Made by a program: the position numbers and the translations under genes | Shown: piece by piece, positions 6,226 to 13,635 of the stretch | How the letters are laid out: each line of letters begins with the position of its first letter | How positions within the stretch are numbered: the first letter of the stretch is position 1 | Source of the DNA: SIG402 sp045639045 | Lineage (GTDB): Bacteria; Bacillota; Clostridia; Christensenellales; Borkfalkiaceae | Reading direction: 5' to 3' | DNA length: 13,965 bases | Assembly (NCBI GenBank): GCA_045639045.1 | Contig: JAZUCI010000160.1 | Location: 1 to 13,965, forward strand | The notes under the pieces: generated by a model | Told to the model about the DNA's origin: nothing | Seen by the model: only the letters and a program-made list of their open reading frames with translations | Databases searched by the model: none

Positions 6226-7914
6226 ATGAATATAGATTACGAACTTTTACAATTTTACGTTTACAAAAAACTGATTAAAAAGAAGCAGGCGGAAGCCATT
6301 TTGTCCGAATGCAAGCGCTTGCATACCCCCGTTAGGGAATACCTTTTAACCAAAGAATACGTTACCGAGGTAGCCGAACTGGAAGCGCCTTCGGAATACT
6401 ATTGTATTCCGTGCGCGGAAATCGATATGTTGGACGTAGATAAATCGCTGCTGAATAAATTCTCCTTTGAATTTATGAAACGGCATAAATTTATCCCCGT
6501 GAACATTGATAAAAACGGCGTTTTATTGGTTGCGGTAGGGCGCCCCTTGGATATGAACGCCATGTCCGCAATCACCTCGCAATTCTGCACCCCCATCGAT
6601 ACGGTGTTGGCGCCCCCGGGGCAAATTGACCGCTTTATCGATTCGGTAACCGCTACCATATCCACCTCCATGGCCCTTTCGGACTTAAACAACGAAAAGG
6701 ACGAAAAGCTGTTTGCCGAAAAGGACGAACTTTCGGGCGGCATGTTTAAGCAGGAGGACGTAATCAACAATCCTGCCGTTCGTTTGGTAGACTCGGTAAT
6801 TAAGGAAGCAATTCCCTTCCGCGCCAGCGATATTCACATCGAACCCTTTGAAAAGAAGGTTCGCGTTCGTTACCGTATTGACGGGGATTTGCAAGAACGC
6901 GCGGATTTCCCCATCGAATCCTACCCCGAAATTTGCGCCCGTATGAAGATTATGTCGGGCATGAATATCGCCGAACGCCGCATCCCGCAGGACGGGCGTA
7001 TCAATATGGTCATCGGGGGTAGGGAATACGATTTCCGTGTATCTTCGCTACCCACCGTGTACGGGGAAAAATTCGTTATCCGTATTTTGGATAAATCCTC
7101 CTTCCACTTTACCCGTCAGGAACTTGGTTTTACCGAATACGAAAATACGGTGATTGATAAAATGCTTGCCCGCCCGCACGGTATTATCCTGCTTACGGGC
7201 CCCACGGGTTGCGGTAAAAGTACCACCTTATATTCCTTCTTAAAGGAAATTAACGATCCCACCATCAACATCGTAACGGTAGAAGACCCCGTGGAATACA
7301 CTATGGCGGGCATCAACCAAACCCAAGTAAATGCCAAGGCGCATATGACCTTTGCCGCCGCCCTTCGTTCTATTCTTCGTCAAGACCCCGACGTAATTAT
7401 GATTGGGGAAATTCGTGACGAGGAAACGGCGGAAATTGCCGTTCGTTCGGCAATTACGGGGCACTTGGTATTCAGCACCTTGCACACCAACGACGCGCCC
7501 GGCGCGGTAATTCGTTTGGAAGATATGGGTGTTCCCGATTACTTGGTTGCGGATGCTTTGGCTGGCGTTATCGCGCAACGTTTAGTTAAACGCCTTTGCC
7601 CCGCTTGTAAAAAGCGCGGTAAAACCAACGCCCGCGAAATGCAAATTTTAGGCATTGAAGAACCCGTAAGCATTTTCCGCCCGCAAGGCTGTCAATACTG
7701 CAACAACACGGGGTATAAGGACCGTATCGCCGTGCACGAAATTATGCACATCAACGACAAGATGAAAGGCATCGTTGCGCACGAAAAGAACTTGGAAGTT
7801 TTAAGAAAACTTGCCGTGGAGGACGGCATGGTAACCTTGGTTGCTTCGTGTAAAGAACTTGTGTTAAAGGGCATTACCAGTATTCAAGAAATGGTAACGT
7901 TAAGCGCGGAATAG
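6226..7914 (+). CDS. pilB: Type IV pilus extension ATPase
   Basis: 562-residue hexameric motor that powers pilus extension through PilC. An N-terminal MshEN/T2SSE_N-type domain covers about 1-150, including LLVAVGRPLDMNA. The ATPase core has Walker A GPTGCGKST (325-333), the Asp box TVEDPVEY (351-358), Walker B in DPDVIMIGEIRD (387-398) and the His box STLHTND (417-423). The C-terminal zinc site is Cys458/Cys461 and Cys489/Cys492, typical of PilB/GspE and absent from PilT. Together with the N-terminal domain this marks an extension ATPase rather than a retraction one. The ATG at 6226 has AGGGGAG (6210-6216). It ends with TAG and is the last gene of the pilus cluster here. Confidence 0.95.
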   Translation: MNIDYELLQFYVYKKLIKKKQAEAILSECKRLHTPVREYLLTKEYVTEVAELEAPSEYYCIPCAEIDMLDVDKSLLNKFSFEFMKRHKFIPVNIDKNGVLLVAVGRPLDMNAMSAITSQFCTPIDTVLAPPGQIDRFIDSVTATISTSMALSDLNNEKDEKLFAEKDELSGGMFKQEDVINNPAVRLVDSVIKEAIPFRASDIHIEPFEKKVRVRYRIDGDLQERADFPIESYPEICARMKIMSGMNIAERRIPQDGRINMVIGGREYDFRVSSLPTVYGEKFVIRILDKSSFHFTRQELGFTEYENTVIDKMLARPHGIILLTGPTGCGKSTTLYSFLKEINDPTINIVTVEDPVEYTMAGINQTQVNAKAHMTFAAALRSILRQDPDVIMIGEIRDEETAEIAVRSAITGHLVFSTLHTNDAPGAVIRLEDMGVPDYLVADALAGVIAQRLVKRLCPACKKRGKTNAREMQILGIEEPVSIFRPQGCQYCNNTGYKDRIAVHEIMHINDKMKGIVAHEKNLEVLRKLAVEDGMVTLVASCKELVLKGITSIQEMVTLSAE

Positions 7915-7927
7915 TATATTTGCTTTG

Positions 7928-8148
7928 CTCTTTCGCTCAGTTGCTTTTTTAAGGGCAAAACGGAAAAAATTTCATCGTATAGGGTTTCGGTTTCATACGC
8001 TTTCGGGTATGCGCCCTTACCCTCTACGCGACCTTTTCCCCGTTTTTCTCCTTAAAATCACGGTTATTAAGCAACTGCGCTCTTTCGCAAAGCTGAAAAG
8101 CGAAAAAAACTCTTTCGCTCAGTTGCTTTTTAAGGGTAAAACGGAAAA
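7928..8148. repeat. Cluster of direct and inverted copies of a ~39-bp repeat
   Basis: The gap 7915-8266 has no supported gene. Copy 1 (7928-7967) and copy 3 (8110-8148) are direct repeats, reading CTCTTTCGCTCAGTTGC then TTAAGGG(C/T)AAAACGG. Between them, about 8038-8086 contains an inverted, diverged copy (CCGTTTTTCTCCTTAAAA ... GCAACTGCGC) with a short insert, so transcripts could form a long stem. A separate hairpin CATAC/GTATG lies at 7994-8011. The inverted arm also resembles the element at 720-880. Confidence 0.55.
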
Positions 8149-8167
8149 TTCATTTTAATTCAAACAG

Positions 8168-8199
8168 AAAATCCGCAGAAAAAAGCTGCGGATTTTTTT
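8168..8199 (+). terminator. Rho-independent terminator upstream of the PHP genes
   Basis: Stem ATCCGCAG (8171-8178) / CTGCGGAT (8186-8193), extended by A/T pairs, with a seven-T tail (8193-8199). It should end transcription coming from the pilus operon and isolate the PHP promoter just downstream. Confidence 0.85.
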
Positions 8200-8203
8200 G
8201 TAA

Positions 8204-8237
8204 AACTATTGAAAATAGTTTTTTTTCGTTGTATAAT
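8204..8237 (+). promoter_or_regulatory. PHP operon promoter overlapping a palindrome
   Basis: TTGAAA (8209-8214), a 17-base spacer and a perfect TATAAT (8232-8237) make a strong sigma-A promoter. The -35 box lies inside the perfect inverted repeat AACTATT-GAA-AATAGTT (8204-8220), which could be a repressor site. The T run after it means it could also act as a weak second terminator. Transcription should start near 8244, 10 bases before the ribosome site AAGGAG (8254-8259). Confidence 0.8.
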
Positions 8238-8266
8238 ATCACATATCATAAAAAAGGAGCGTTCTT

Positions 8267-9304
8267 ATGCGCAAATATCTTTTACCCAAGGAAGGGCAGT
8301 TTTACAAAGCAAATATGCACACGCACACCACCGTTTCGGACGGGGCAATGTCTCCCGAAGAAGTAAAAAAGGTGTACCAAGAACACGGATATTCCATCGT
8401 GGCGTTTACCGATCACGAAGTGTTTGTTCCGCATAACGAATTATCGGACGATAAGTTCCTTGCAATTTCGGGGGTAGAAGTTTCGGTGAACGAGGATGTT
8501 CCCCCCGTGGACTTCGCTTCTATAAAAACCTATCATATCAATTTTTACGCGAAAAACGCGGATATTACCGAATTCCCCTTGTTTTCGGAAAGTAGGGTGG
8601 GCGGTGTTACCCGCAATTCCATCACCCCCGAAATGCTAAAGTACGATTACCGCATTCCGTACGGCCCCAAAGGGGTAAACGAAGCCATATTAAAAGGGCA
8701 GGATTTGGGATTTTTCGTCAGCTACAACCACCCCGTGTGGTCCATGCAAACGTATAAGGACTACGGAGATTTGGAAAACGTTTGGGGTGTAGAAGTATTC
8801 AATTCGGGTTGCTTTATTACGGGTAGGGACGAAACGATAATTCCTTGGGAAGATCTTCTTCGTCAAGGCAAAAAGTTCTATCCCTTGGCAACGGACGACG
8901 CACACACGTTGCGCGATTGCTGTGGTGGGTTCATTATGCTAAAAGCAAAGGAATTAACCTATCCCACGGTAATCGAAGCCATGGCAAAGGGGGATTTCTA
9001 CGCCACTACGGGCCCCAGAATTTACGATTTATGGCTAGAAGGCACTACTTTGCATCTTTCTTGCTCGCCCGCGCAACAAGTGGATTTAACCGCCGAAAAC
9101 CGTTGGACGTACAATCGCTTTGCCGCGCCCGATTTGATTACCGAAATCAATATGGATATTTCCACTTGGTTTAGAATTGCAAAGGAAGCCAAGGAAAAAC
9201 TGAATAGAAACAGTTACTTCCGTATTACGGTAAAGGACCAAGCAGGCAAAGCCGCCTATACCAGGGCGTATTTCTACGATGAACTTGTGGGGGATGAAGA
9301 ATAA
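8267..9304 (+). CDS. PHP-domain metallohydrolase (CehA/McbA-like), first of a tandem pair
   Basis: 345 residues, cytoplasmic, no signal peptide. The PHP fold is a metal-dependent phosphoesterase fold. Expected metal ligands are visible in order: His18-x-His20 and Asp25 in HTHTTVSDG, Asp49-His50 in FTDHE, Glu71, His91 (YHINFY), His155 in YNHP, and Asp211-Ala-His213 in ATDDAH. WGVEVFN (173-179) is also typical of CehA/McbA-type hydrolases. Residues from about 255 on form a separate beta-rich C-terminal part. The ATG at 8267 has AAGGAG at 8254-8259. The stop overlaps the start of the paralogue, so the two are co-translated. The substrate cannot be deduced; a phosphoester or other small hydrolysable compound is likely. 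Confidence 0.85.
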   Translation: MRKYLLPKEGQFYKANMHTHTTVSDGAMSPEEVKKVYQEHGYSIVAFTDHEVFVPHNELSDDKFLAISGVEVSVNEDVPPVDFASIKTYHINFYAKNADITEFPLFSESRVGGVTRNSITPEMLKYDYRIPYGPKGVNEAILKGQDLGFFVSYNHPVWSMQTYKDYGDLENVWGVEVFNSGCFITGRDETIIPWEDLLRQGKKFYPLATDDAHTLRDCCGGFIMLKAKELTYPTVIEAMAKGDFYATTGPRIYDLWLEGTTLHLSCSPAQQVDLTAENRWTYNRFAAPDLITEINMDISTWFRIAKEAKEKLNRNSYFRITVKDQAGKAAYTRAYFYDELVGDEE

Positions 9305-10332
9305 TGAAAAAATACCTTTTGCCCAAGGAAGGGCAGTTTTATAAGGCAAATTTACATATGCACACCACCATTTCGGATGGGCGCATGACGCTTGCCGAAA
9401 CCAAGGAAGAATACCAAAAGCGCGGATATTCCATCGTGGCGTTTACCGATCACGAAGTGCTTTTACCGCACGAAGATTTAACGGACGATAAATTCCTTGC
9501 CATTACTTCGGTAGAATACGCTTGTAACCGTCAAACGCGCGTCAACGATTTTTCGGACGTAACCGCCGTGCATATCAACTTCTATTCGCCCGAACCTAAC
9601 CGCACGCTTTCCCCCGTGTTCTCCGAACCGCGCTTTTGGATTGAACACACCAAGCAGTACGTAACGGACGAAATGCGGAAAACGGACTATAAAATGTACT
9701 ACGGCGTGGATCATATCAACCATATGATTCGTTTAGGGAACGAAGCAGGCTTTTTGGTAAGTTACAACCATCCCGCTTGGTCGTTGCAAAACTATCCCGA
9801 ATACGCGGGGCTTAACGGCGTTTGGGGGGTGGAAGTATACAACACGGGATGCGCGATTAGCGGCTATCCCGATACCACCGTTCCGTTGGACGATTTGCTT
9901 CGCCAAGGCAAACGCGTAGTGCCACTCGCTACGGACGACGCGCACTCCTTTAAGCATTGCTTCGGCGGTTTTACCATGATAAAGGCAAAAGAATTAACCT
10001 ATTCCACCGTGTTTGAGGCAATGAAGAAGGGGGATTTGTACGCTTCCACAGGCCCCGAAATTTACGAACTCTACGTGGAGGACGGGGAAGTGCATATCAC
10101 CTGCTCGCCCGCCGCGGAAATTACCCTTACCACGGATAGAAGATACGCCGGCCGCGTAAAGGCAACCGACGGCCCCTTAACCGAGGCTTCGTTTGGAATT
10201 AAAGGCTTCTTCCACCAAAACGAAGAAATCCTTGCAAAAACCGACCATCAGCCCTATATCCGCATCACCGTAAAGGACGCTTCGGGGGCTTGCGCCTACA
10301 CCCGCGCTTACTTCTACGACGAACTGCAGTAA
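9304..10332 (+). CDS. PHP-domain metallohydrolase (CehA/McbA-like), second of a tandem pair
   Basis: 342 residues, a clear tandem paralogue of the preceding gene (51 of the first 71 residues identical by hand alignment). The metal set is kept: His18, His20, Asp25, Asp49-His50, Glu71, His90, His156 and Asp212-Ala-His214. Differences near the site include Thr19 to Met between the two leading His, and Gly69-Val-Glu to Ser-Val-Glu. The middle region (75-140) is most diverged, which suggests a different substrate range. Its start shares one base with the previous stop (TAATG), with GGGGGA (9289-9294) as ribosome site. It ends before a bidirectional terminator. The pair may form a heteromer or hydrolyse related compounds in sequence (inferred). 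Confidence 0.85.
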   Translation: MKKYLLPKEGQFYKANLHMHTTISDGRMTLAETKEEYQKRGYSIVAFTDHEVLLPHEDLTDDKFLAITSVEYACNRQTRVNDFSDVTAVHINFYSPEPNRTLSPVFSEPRFWIEHTKQYVTDEMRKTDYKMYYGVDHINHMIRLGNEAGFLVSYNHPAWSLQNYPEYAGLNGVWGVEVYNTGCAISGYPDTTVPLDDLLRQGKRVVPLATDDAHSFKHCFGGFTMIKAKELTYSTVFEAMKKGDLYASTGPEIYELYVEDGEVHITCSPAAEITLTTDRRYAGRVKATDGPLTEASFGIKGFFHQNEEILAKTDHQPYIRITVKDASGACAYTRAYFYDELQ

Positions 10333-10360
10333 TTTGCTTAAATAAATACGGTTAAATACA

Positions 10361-10399
10361 AAAACCGCCCCGATTTCAAAACGCAATCGGGGCGGTTTT
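10361..10399. terminator. Bidirectional terminator between PHP pair and small XRE gene
   Basis: Perfect 15-bp stem, 10361-10375 (AAAACCGCCCCGATT) with 10385-10399, and a 9-base loop. The A and T ends give a T run on both strands, so it serves the PHP genes (+) and the convergent XRE gene (-), whose stop codon region it touches. Confidence 0.9.
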
Positions 10400-10598
10400 A
10401 TCTTTCAATGCCAAATAAAGAATTTGGCTCAACTCCAAATTTTTGATATAAAAGCATGATGCTATCATACCCCGGTTTTTTCTTGCCTAAAATCCATTGA
10501 CTAACCGTGGTTTGATTTACTCCCAAAACATCAGCTAACTGCTGTTGCGAAAAGTTATTTTCTATCATAATTTGTTTGATAATATCGATGTAAGGCAT
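10398..10598 (-). CDS. Small XRE-family HTH regulator
   Basis: A stand-alone helix-turn-helix protein of 66 residues (72 if translation starts at the ATG at 10616). It is a single HTH_3 domain with FSQQQLADVLGVNQTTVSQWILGKKKP as the recognition core and no sensor domain. I prefer the ATG at 10598, because a minus-strand TATAAT (10610-10605) lies between the two ATGs and no ribosome site precedes either. That would make a nearly leaderless mRNA. The gene faces away from the + strand promoter at 10632-10660, and the space between holds two operator-like sites. It probably represses itself and the divergent operon (inferred). Confidence 0.8.
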   Translation of the reverse strand: MPYIDIIKQIMIENNFSQQQLADVLGVNQTTVSQWILGKKKPGYDSIMLLYQKFGVEPNSLFGIER

Positions 10599-10617
10599 GA
10601 AAAAATTATACACCATT

Positions 10618-10653
10618 TTAGGTCAAAAGGCTTGACTTAGGTCAAAAGACCTA
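10618..10653. promoter_or_regulatory. Operator-like repeats between divergent promoters
   Basis: TTAGGTCAAAAG occurs twice, at 10618-10629 and 10637-10648, 19 bases apart. The second copy is part of the perfect palindrome TAGGTC-AAAA-GACCTA (10638-10653), lying exactly between the -35 and -10 boxes of the + strand promoter. The first copy forms an imperfect palindrome AGGTCAA (10620-10626) / TTGACTT (10632-10638). Such paired sites are typical targets of small XRE repressors; the adjacent XRE gene is the obvious candidate. Confidence 0.65.
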
Positions 10654-10660
10654 TTATAAT
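10632..10660 (+). promoter_or_regulatory. Promoter of the XRE-membrane protein/lipoprotein operon
   Basis: TTGACT (10632-10637), 17-base spacer, perfect TATAAT (10655-10660). The predicted start is near 10667, leaving about 150 bases of leader before the gene at 10820. ATTATA at 10653-10658 also gives a minus-strand -10, so a divergent promoter could overlap. Confidence 0.8.
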
Positions 10661-10666
10661 TAATAA

Positions 10667-10819
10667 AATGGATAGATTATCATCTATCAAGGGAAAAATC
10701 AACCAAAAGGAAAGTAATTCAACTAATGGTTGCAAGGAATTTATTGCAACCGCAGGTAGAAATCTTTATAATTTTTATATGCGTAATCAATCGCAAAAAT
10801 ATTTTAAGGAGAAAATGAT
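10667..10819 (+). promoter_or_regulatory. Structured 5' leader of the membrane XRE gene
   Basis: Two perfect stem-loops: GATAGAT-TATC-ATCTATC (10671-10688) and GGTTGCAA / TTGCAACC (10728-10735 with 10744-10751). Neither has a terminator T tail. The leader ends in AAGGAGA (10806-10812). A 67-codon frame starts with an ATG at 10668, practically at the predicted transcription start, and runs into the next gene to 10871. It has no recognisable domain and I do not call it a gene. Confidence 0.4.
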
Positions 10820-11680
10820 ATGGAAGGAAATGGAAAACGGATTGCCGCTTTCAGAAAAGAAAAGGGGTTAACGCAAGCAGAACTGGGGGAGAAGCTAAAC
10901 GTTTCTTCGCAAGCCGTGTCTAAATGGGAAAACGATTTATCCGAGCCCGATTTGGAAACGGTAAAACGCATGGCAGCGTTGTTTGGCATTAGTACGGACG
11001 AATTGCTTTCTGAAGAAGTTGCGGCAACCGCGCAAACGGCAGCGCCTCAAGTAATTGCGGGGTATTGCAACGAGTGTAAAAAGCCCTTGTACTTGGGGGA
11101 AGATTACGAAATCGTAACGGCGGAAGGCGGTATGCAAAAAGTATACTGCGCGGAATGCTCCGCAAGGATTAAGGAACGTAATCGTTTGGCTGCTGAACAA
11201 GCGGATAGAGAAAGAAAGGACGCGGAAGCGCGTGCGTACGCCGCAAAAGAAAAAGAATACAAAACCAAATTACGCCGTACGTTAATTTGGCCTGCTATCG
11301 GTGGGGTTGCGTTGTTTATTTTAGGTATTATTTCGGGTATTTCGAACGGAAACGCGGGCATGAGTATTGCAGGCGGCGCGATTCTTGGCGTACTGTGCTT
11401 TACTTACGTTTCCCAACTGTTTTGGGATGGCGCAATTATGGAAATTATGGAAGCCAGCGTAAAAACGATTCAATTTCCCGGATTAATTTTCACGTGGGAT
11501 TTGGATGGATTTATTTGGGTAATTTGCATGAAGATATTATTTGCCGTACTCGGTTTCTTGTTTACCGCAATTGCTTGGCTTGCAATTACCGCGTTTGCTA
11601 TTTTGCTTTCGCCTTTCACTTTCTTCTTCGCTTTGCACCGCGTGGCAAGCGATAAAGAATTTCAAGAAATGGAAATCTAA
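10820..11680 (+). CDS. Membrane-anchored XRE regulator with CxxC-CxxC domain
   Basis: 286 residues with three parts. The N-terminal XRE domain (about 5-64) has LTQAELGEKLNVSSQAVSKWEND and ends GISTDELL. A probable zinc-binding module follows, Cys83/Cys86 and Cys110/Cys113. A charged helical stretch (about 117-152, rich in Glu, Lys, Arg, Ala) leads to hydrophobic segments at about 155-173, 180-200 and 230-270. This suggests a DNA-binding head tethered to the membrane, perhaps sensing the envelope or acting with the lipoprotein encoded 17 bases downstream. The ATG at 10820 has AAGGAGA 7 bases upstream. XRE proteins with membrane tails are known in Bacillota. The signal and targets here are unknown, and it could regulate its own operon. 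Confidence 0.8.
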   Translation: MEGNGKRIAAFRKEKGLTQAELGEKLNVSSQAVSKWENDLSEPDLETVKRMAALFGISTDELLSEEVAATAQTAAPQVIAGYCNECKKPLYLGEDYEIVTAEGGMQKVYCAECSARIKERNRLAAEQADRERKDAEARAYAAKEKEYKTKLRRTLIWPAIGGVALFILGIISGISNGNAGMSIAGGAILGVLCFTYVSQLFWDGAIMEIMEASVKTIQFPGLIFTWDLDGFIWVICMKILFAVLGFLFTAIAWLAITAFAILLSPFTFFFALHRVASDKEFQEMEI

Positions 11681-11697
11681 TTTTTAGGAGGATAAAA

Positions 11698-13542
11698 ATG
11701 AAAAGACTTTTAACTGTACTTATTTTAACCTTAAGCATTTGTATGCTTACTGCTTGCGGTGGCGGATCGGATCCCAAACCCAGCGTAACCCCTTCGCCTA
11801 CGGTTTCGGTTGCGCCTTCGGTTGCGCCTTCGGTTTCCGTAATCCCTACGTACACCGTAACCTATCATAACGCGCAAATCGCAGCGCAAACGGTAAACCA
11901 AGGCACGCAAGTGCAAAAACCGACCGATCCCACGAAAGCTGGGTATATTTTCGGTGGATGGTATACGGATTCCGCTTGCACGGTTCCTGCAAATTTCCCC
12001 ATCACGGTAAATGCAAACGTAAACTTATACGCAGATTTTTACTCGTATGCAGACGCGTTCGAAAAAGCGCGCGCAAACACGATTGGTTCTTCGGTGGAAG
12101 GATACGAATTTACGCATACTACCAGTATTGAAGCAACCGTAAATAATATTCCCGTAATAGGCTCGCAAACCTTATCCGGTACCACCACGGGAAGAACGCA
12201 ATACAGCAAAAACGGCGCGGTAAATTATTACGATAAATCCGTAAACAGCGGTTTGTTGTTGAATGACGGTACCAACTATCAAATCAGAAGGGCAAACGCT
12301 TTACAAAAAATTACGGCAAACGAAAACGGGGAAATGACCAAATACGAAGTAGAAGAAGTAAGCGCTTCTTACACTTTCGATTCCTCTTCCTTTGCTAAGG
12401 CGTTGTTTGAATATTCCGAAGATCAATTAAACGAAATCGTTCCCGTTACGGGCAAAGCTAACACGTATCGTTTGGATACCGCAAGAAACTTCTCCTCTAT
12501 TATGGAAAGGGCTTCGGGGCTTTTGAATAGCGCAATCGTGAAAAAGGCGCTTTCTTTCGTTCCCGAAAACGACGTAGAAACGGAAATGTACGTAACTTTT
12601 GCTTCGGGTAAAATTACTTCGTATACGTACGAAATGCACGTCAGCGTTGCGGCAATTCAATTTGATTTGGTTTACGAATTGGATTTTGTAAATCCCGGGC
12701 AAGTTCCCTCTATTAACCCCCAAACCTTTGACGTAGCCCTCTCTCCCGAAGAAGTCGGCGAGCTTTCGGCTGAAATCGAAGGTGTGGTAAACGCGTTAAA
12801 GGCTGCAGAACATTCCGGCTACGATTATAAGGTAGAAACGGGTGTGGATTTCGGCGCTACCACGGGGGAAATCAACGCCACCGTTCAAGGCTCCGCCCTT
12901 CGTAAAGTAAGCGGATCCAACGTGTATTTCCATAACGATATTGAAATTGATACGGACTTAAAAAATGAAGATTTGTACGAAAGCGCAGGCTTAGAAGATA
13001 TCCACGTAAAACGTACGAAACTTGCAAACGGTGAAGTACATATCATTGAAAAGAAACTTCTTATAGATAGCACGCAATTAGTGGATAACTACGCTCCCAA
13101 CGCAACGGATTCCTACTTCACCTTGGGTTTAATCAACCAAGTGGGAACGTTGATGTATGTAGATAAAAAAGTAGACGCGCAAAGCGGTGAAACCGTATAT
13201 CAATTAGGTCTTTCCAATCAAGGCGCTGCTTCGATGCTTTCGTATATCAATGCAGAAGTGAACGTAGATCCCTTAAATCGCGCTTCCGTAGATCCTTTAC
13301 TTTTTGGCTCCTTCACGGCTTCTTCGGTAGAGCTTGATAAGGCGCTTTGCAAGGTAACGGTAAAGGGTGGCAAAATTCTTTCAATTACGGTTGAATTAAA
13401 GGGAACTTTCGTAACGAAGTTTGCCGGTTCCACGGATTTTACGGTGGATAAGGAAGCAGATTTCAAACTGAACTATACCTTATCTGTAAATGAAGAAGGG
13501 GAAACCTTTGAACCCTACGAAAAAGTAAAAGACGCAAAATAA
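11698..13542 (+). CDS. Lipoprotein with InlB/Flg_new-type repeat, function unknown
   Basis: 614 residues. The signal peptide ends in the lipobox LTAC with lipidated Cys20, so it is anchored on the outer face of the membrane. A Ser/Pro/Val/Thr-rich linker (about 24-50) includes a VAPS repeat. One InlB B-repeat (Listeria-Bacteroides, Flg_new) module covers about 52-114, with TYTVTYHN, then GYIFGGWYTD and a final NLYADF. The remaining 500 residues have no recognised family. They look like two similar-sized beta-rich halves (about 120-360 and 370-600), each starting with a helix and a GY(E/D) strand, reminiscent of LolA/LppX-like lipoprotein folds; that is a weak inference. The ribosome site AGGAGG (11686-11691) is 6 bases before ATG. 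It forms an operon with the membrane XRE gene and ends before a bidirectional terminator. Confidence 0.85.
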   Translation: MKRLLTVLILTLSICMLTACGGGSDPKPSVTPSPTVSVAPSVAPSVSVIPTYTVTYHNAQIAAQTVNQGTQVQKPTDPTKAGYIFGGWYTDSACTVPANFPITVNANVNLYADFYSYADAFEKARANTIGSSVEGYEFTHTTSIEATVNNIPVIGSQTLSGTTTGRTQYSKNGAVNYYDKSVNSGLLLNDGTNYQIRRANALQKITANENGEMTKYEVEEVSASYTFDSSSFAKALFEYSEDQLNEIVPVTGKANTYRLDTARNFSSIMERASGLLNSAIVKKALSFVPENDVETEMYVTFASGKITSYTYEMHVSVAAIQFDLVYELDFVNPGQVPSINPQTFDVALSPEEVGELSAEIEGVVNALKAAEHSGYDYKVETGVDFGATTGEINATVQGSALRKVSGSNVYFHNDIEIDTDLKNEDLYESAGLEDIHVKRTKLANGEVHIIEKKLLIDSTQLVDNYAPNATDSYFTLGLINQVGTLMYVDKKVDAQSGETVYQLGLSNQGAASMLSYINAEVNVDPLNRASVDPLLFGSFTASSVELDKALCKVTVKGGKILSITVELKGTFVTKFAGSTDFTVDKEADFKLNYTLSVNEEGETFEPYEKVKDAK

Positions 13543-13575
13543 TCAGCGTATAGAAAAAAGTCTATAACAAACATA

Positions 13576-13614
13576 AAAAGCCCAAGCAACAGTTTTACGG
13601 TTACTTGGGCTTTT
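13576..13614. terminator. Bidirectional terminator between lipoprotein and AraC genes
   Basis: Stem AAAAGCCCAAG (13576-13586) / CTTGGGCTTTT (13604-13614), prolonged past one mismatch by AAC/GTT. Both strands end in T runs, so it serves the two convergent genes. A weaker hairpin TATAGA/TCTATA (13549-13566) precedes it. Confidence 0.85.
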
Positions 13615-13635
13615 AGATTGTTTTTTTATCAAGGG

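Noticed and set aside
4163..7914. Type II secretion or competence (comG) locus
   Set aside because: A PilM-like gene, a full-length PilB with N-terminal domain and tetracysteine site, and a separate major pilin unit favour a type IV pilus. A role in DNA uptake remains possible.
7925..8158. 77-codon frame on the + strand after pilB
   Set aside because: It is made almost entirely of the repeat cluster, has no ribosome site and contains no known motif.
10668..10871. 67-codon frame upstream of the membrane XRE gene
   Set aside because: There is no ribosome site and no domain, and it overlaps the well-supported next gene. Kept only as a possible leader ORF.
11698..13542. Internalin-like virulence factor
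   Set aside because: Only the small InlB B-repeat module is present. There are no leucine-rich repeats, and the module occurs in many harmless Bacillota.
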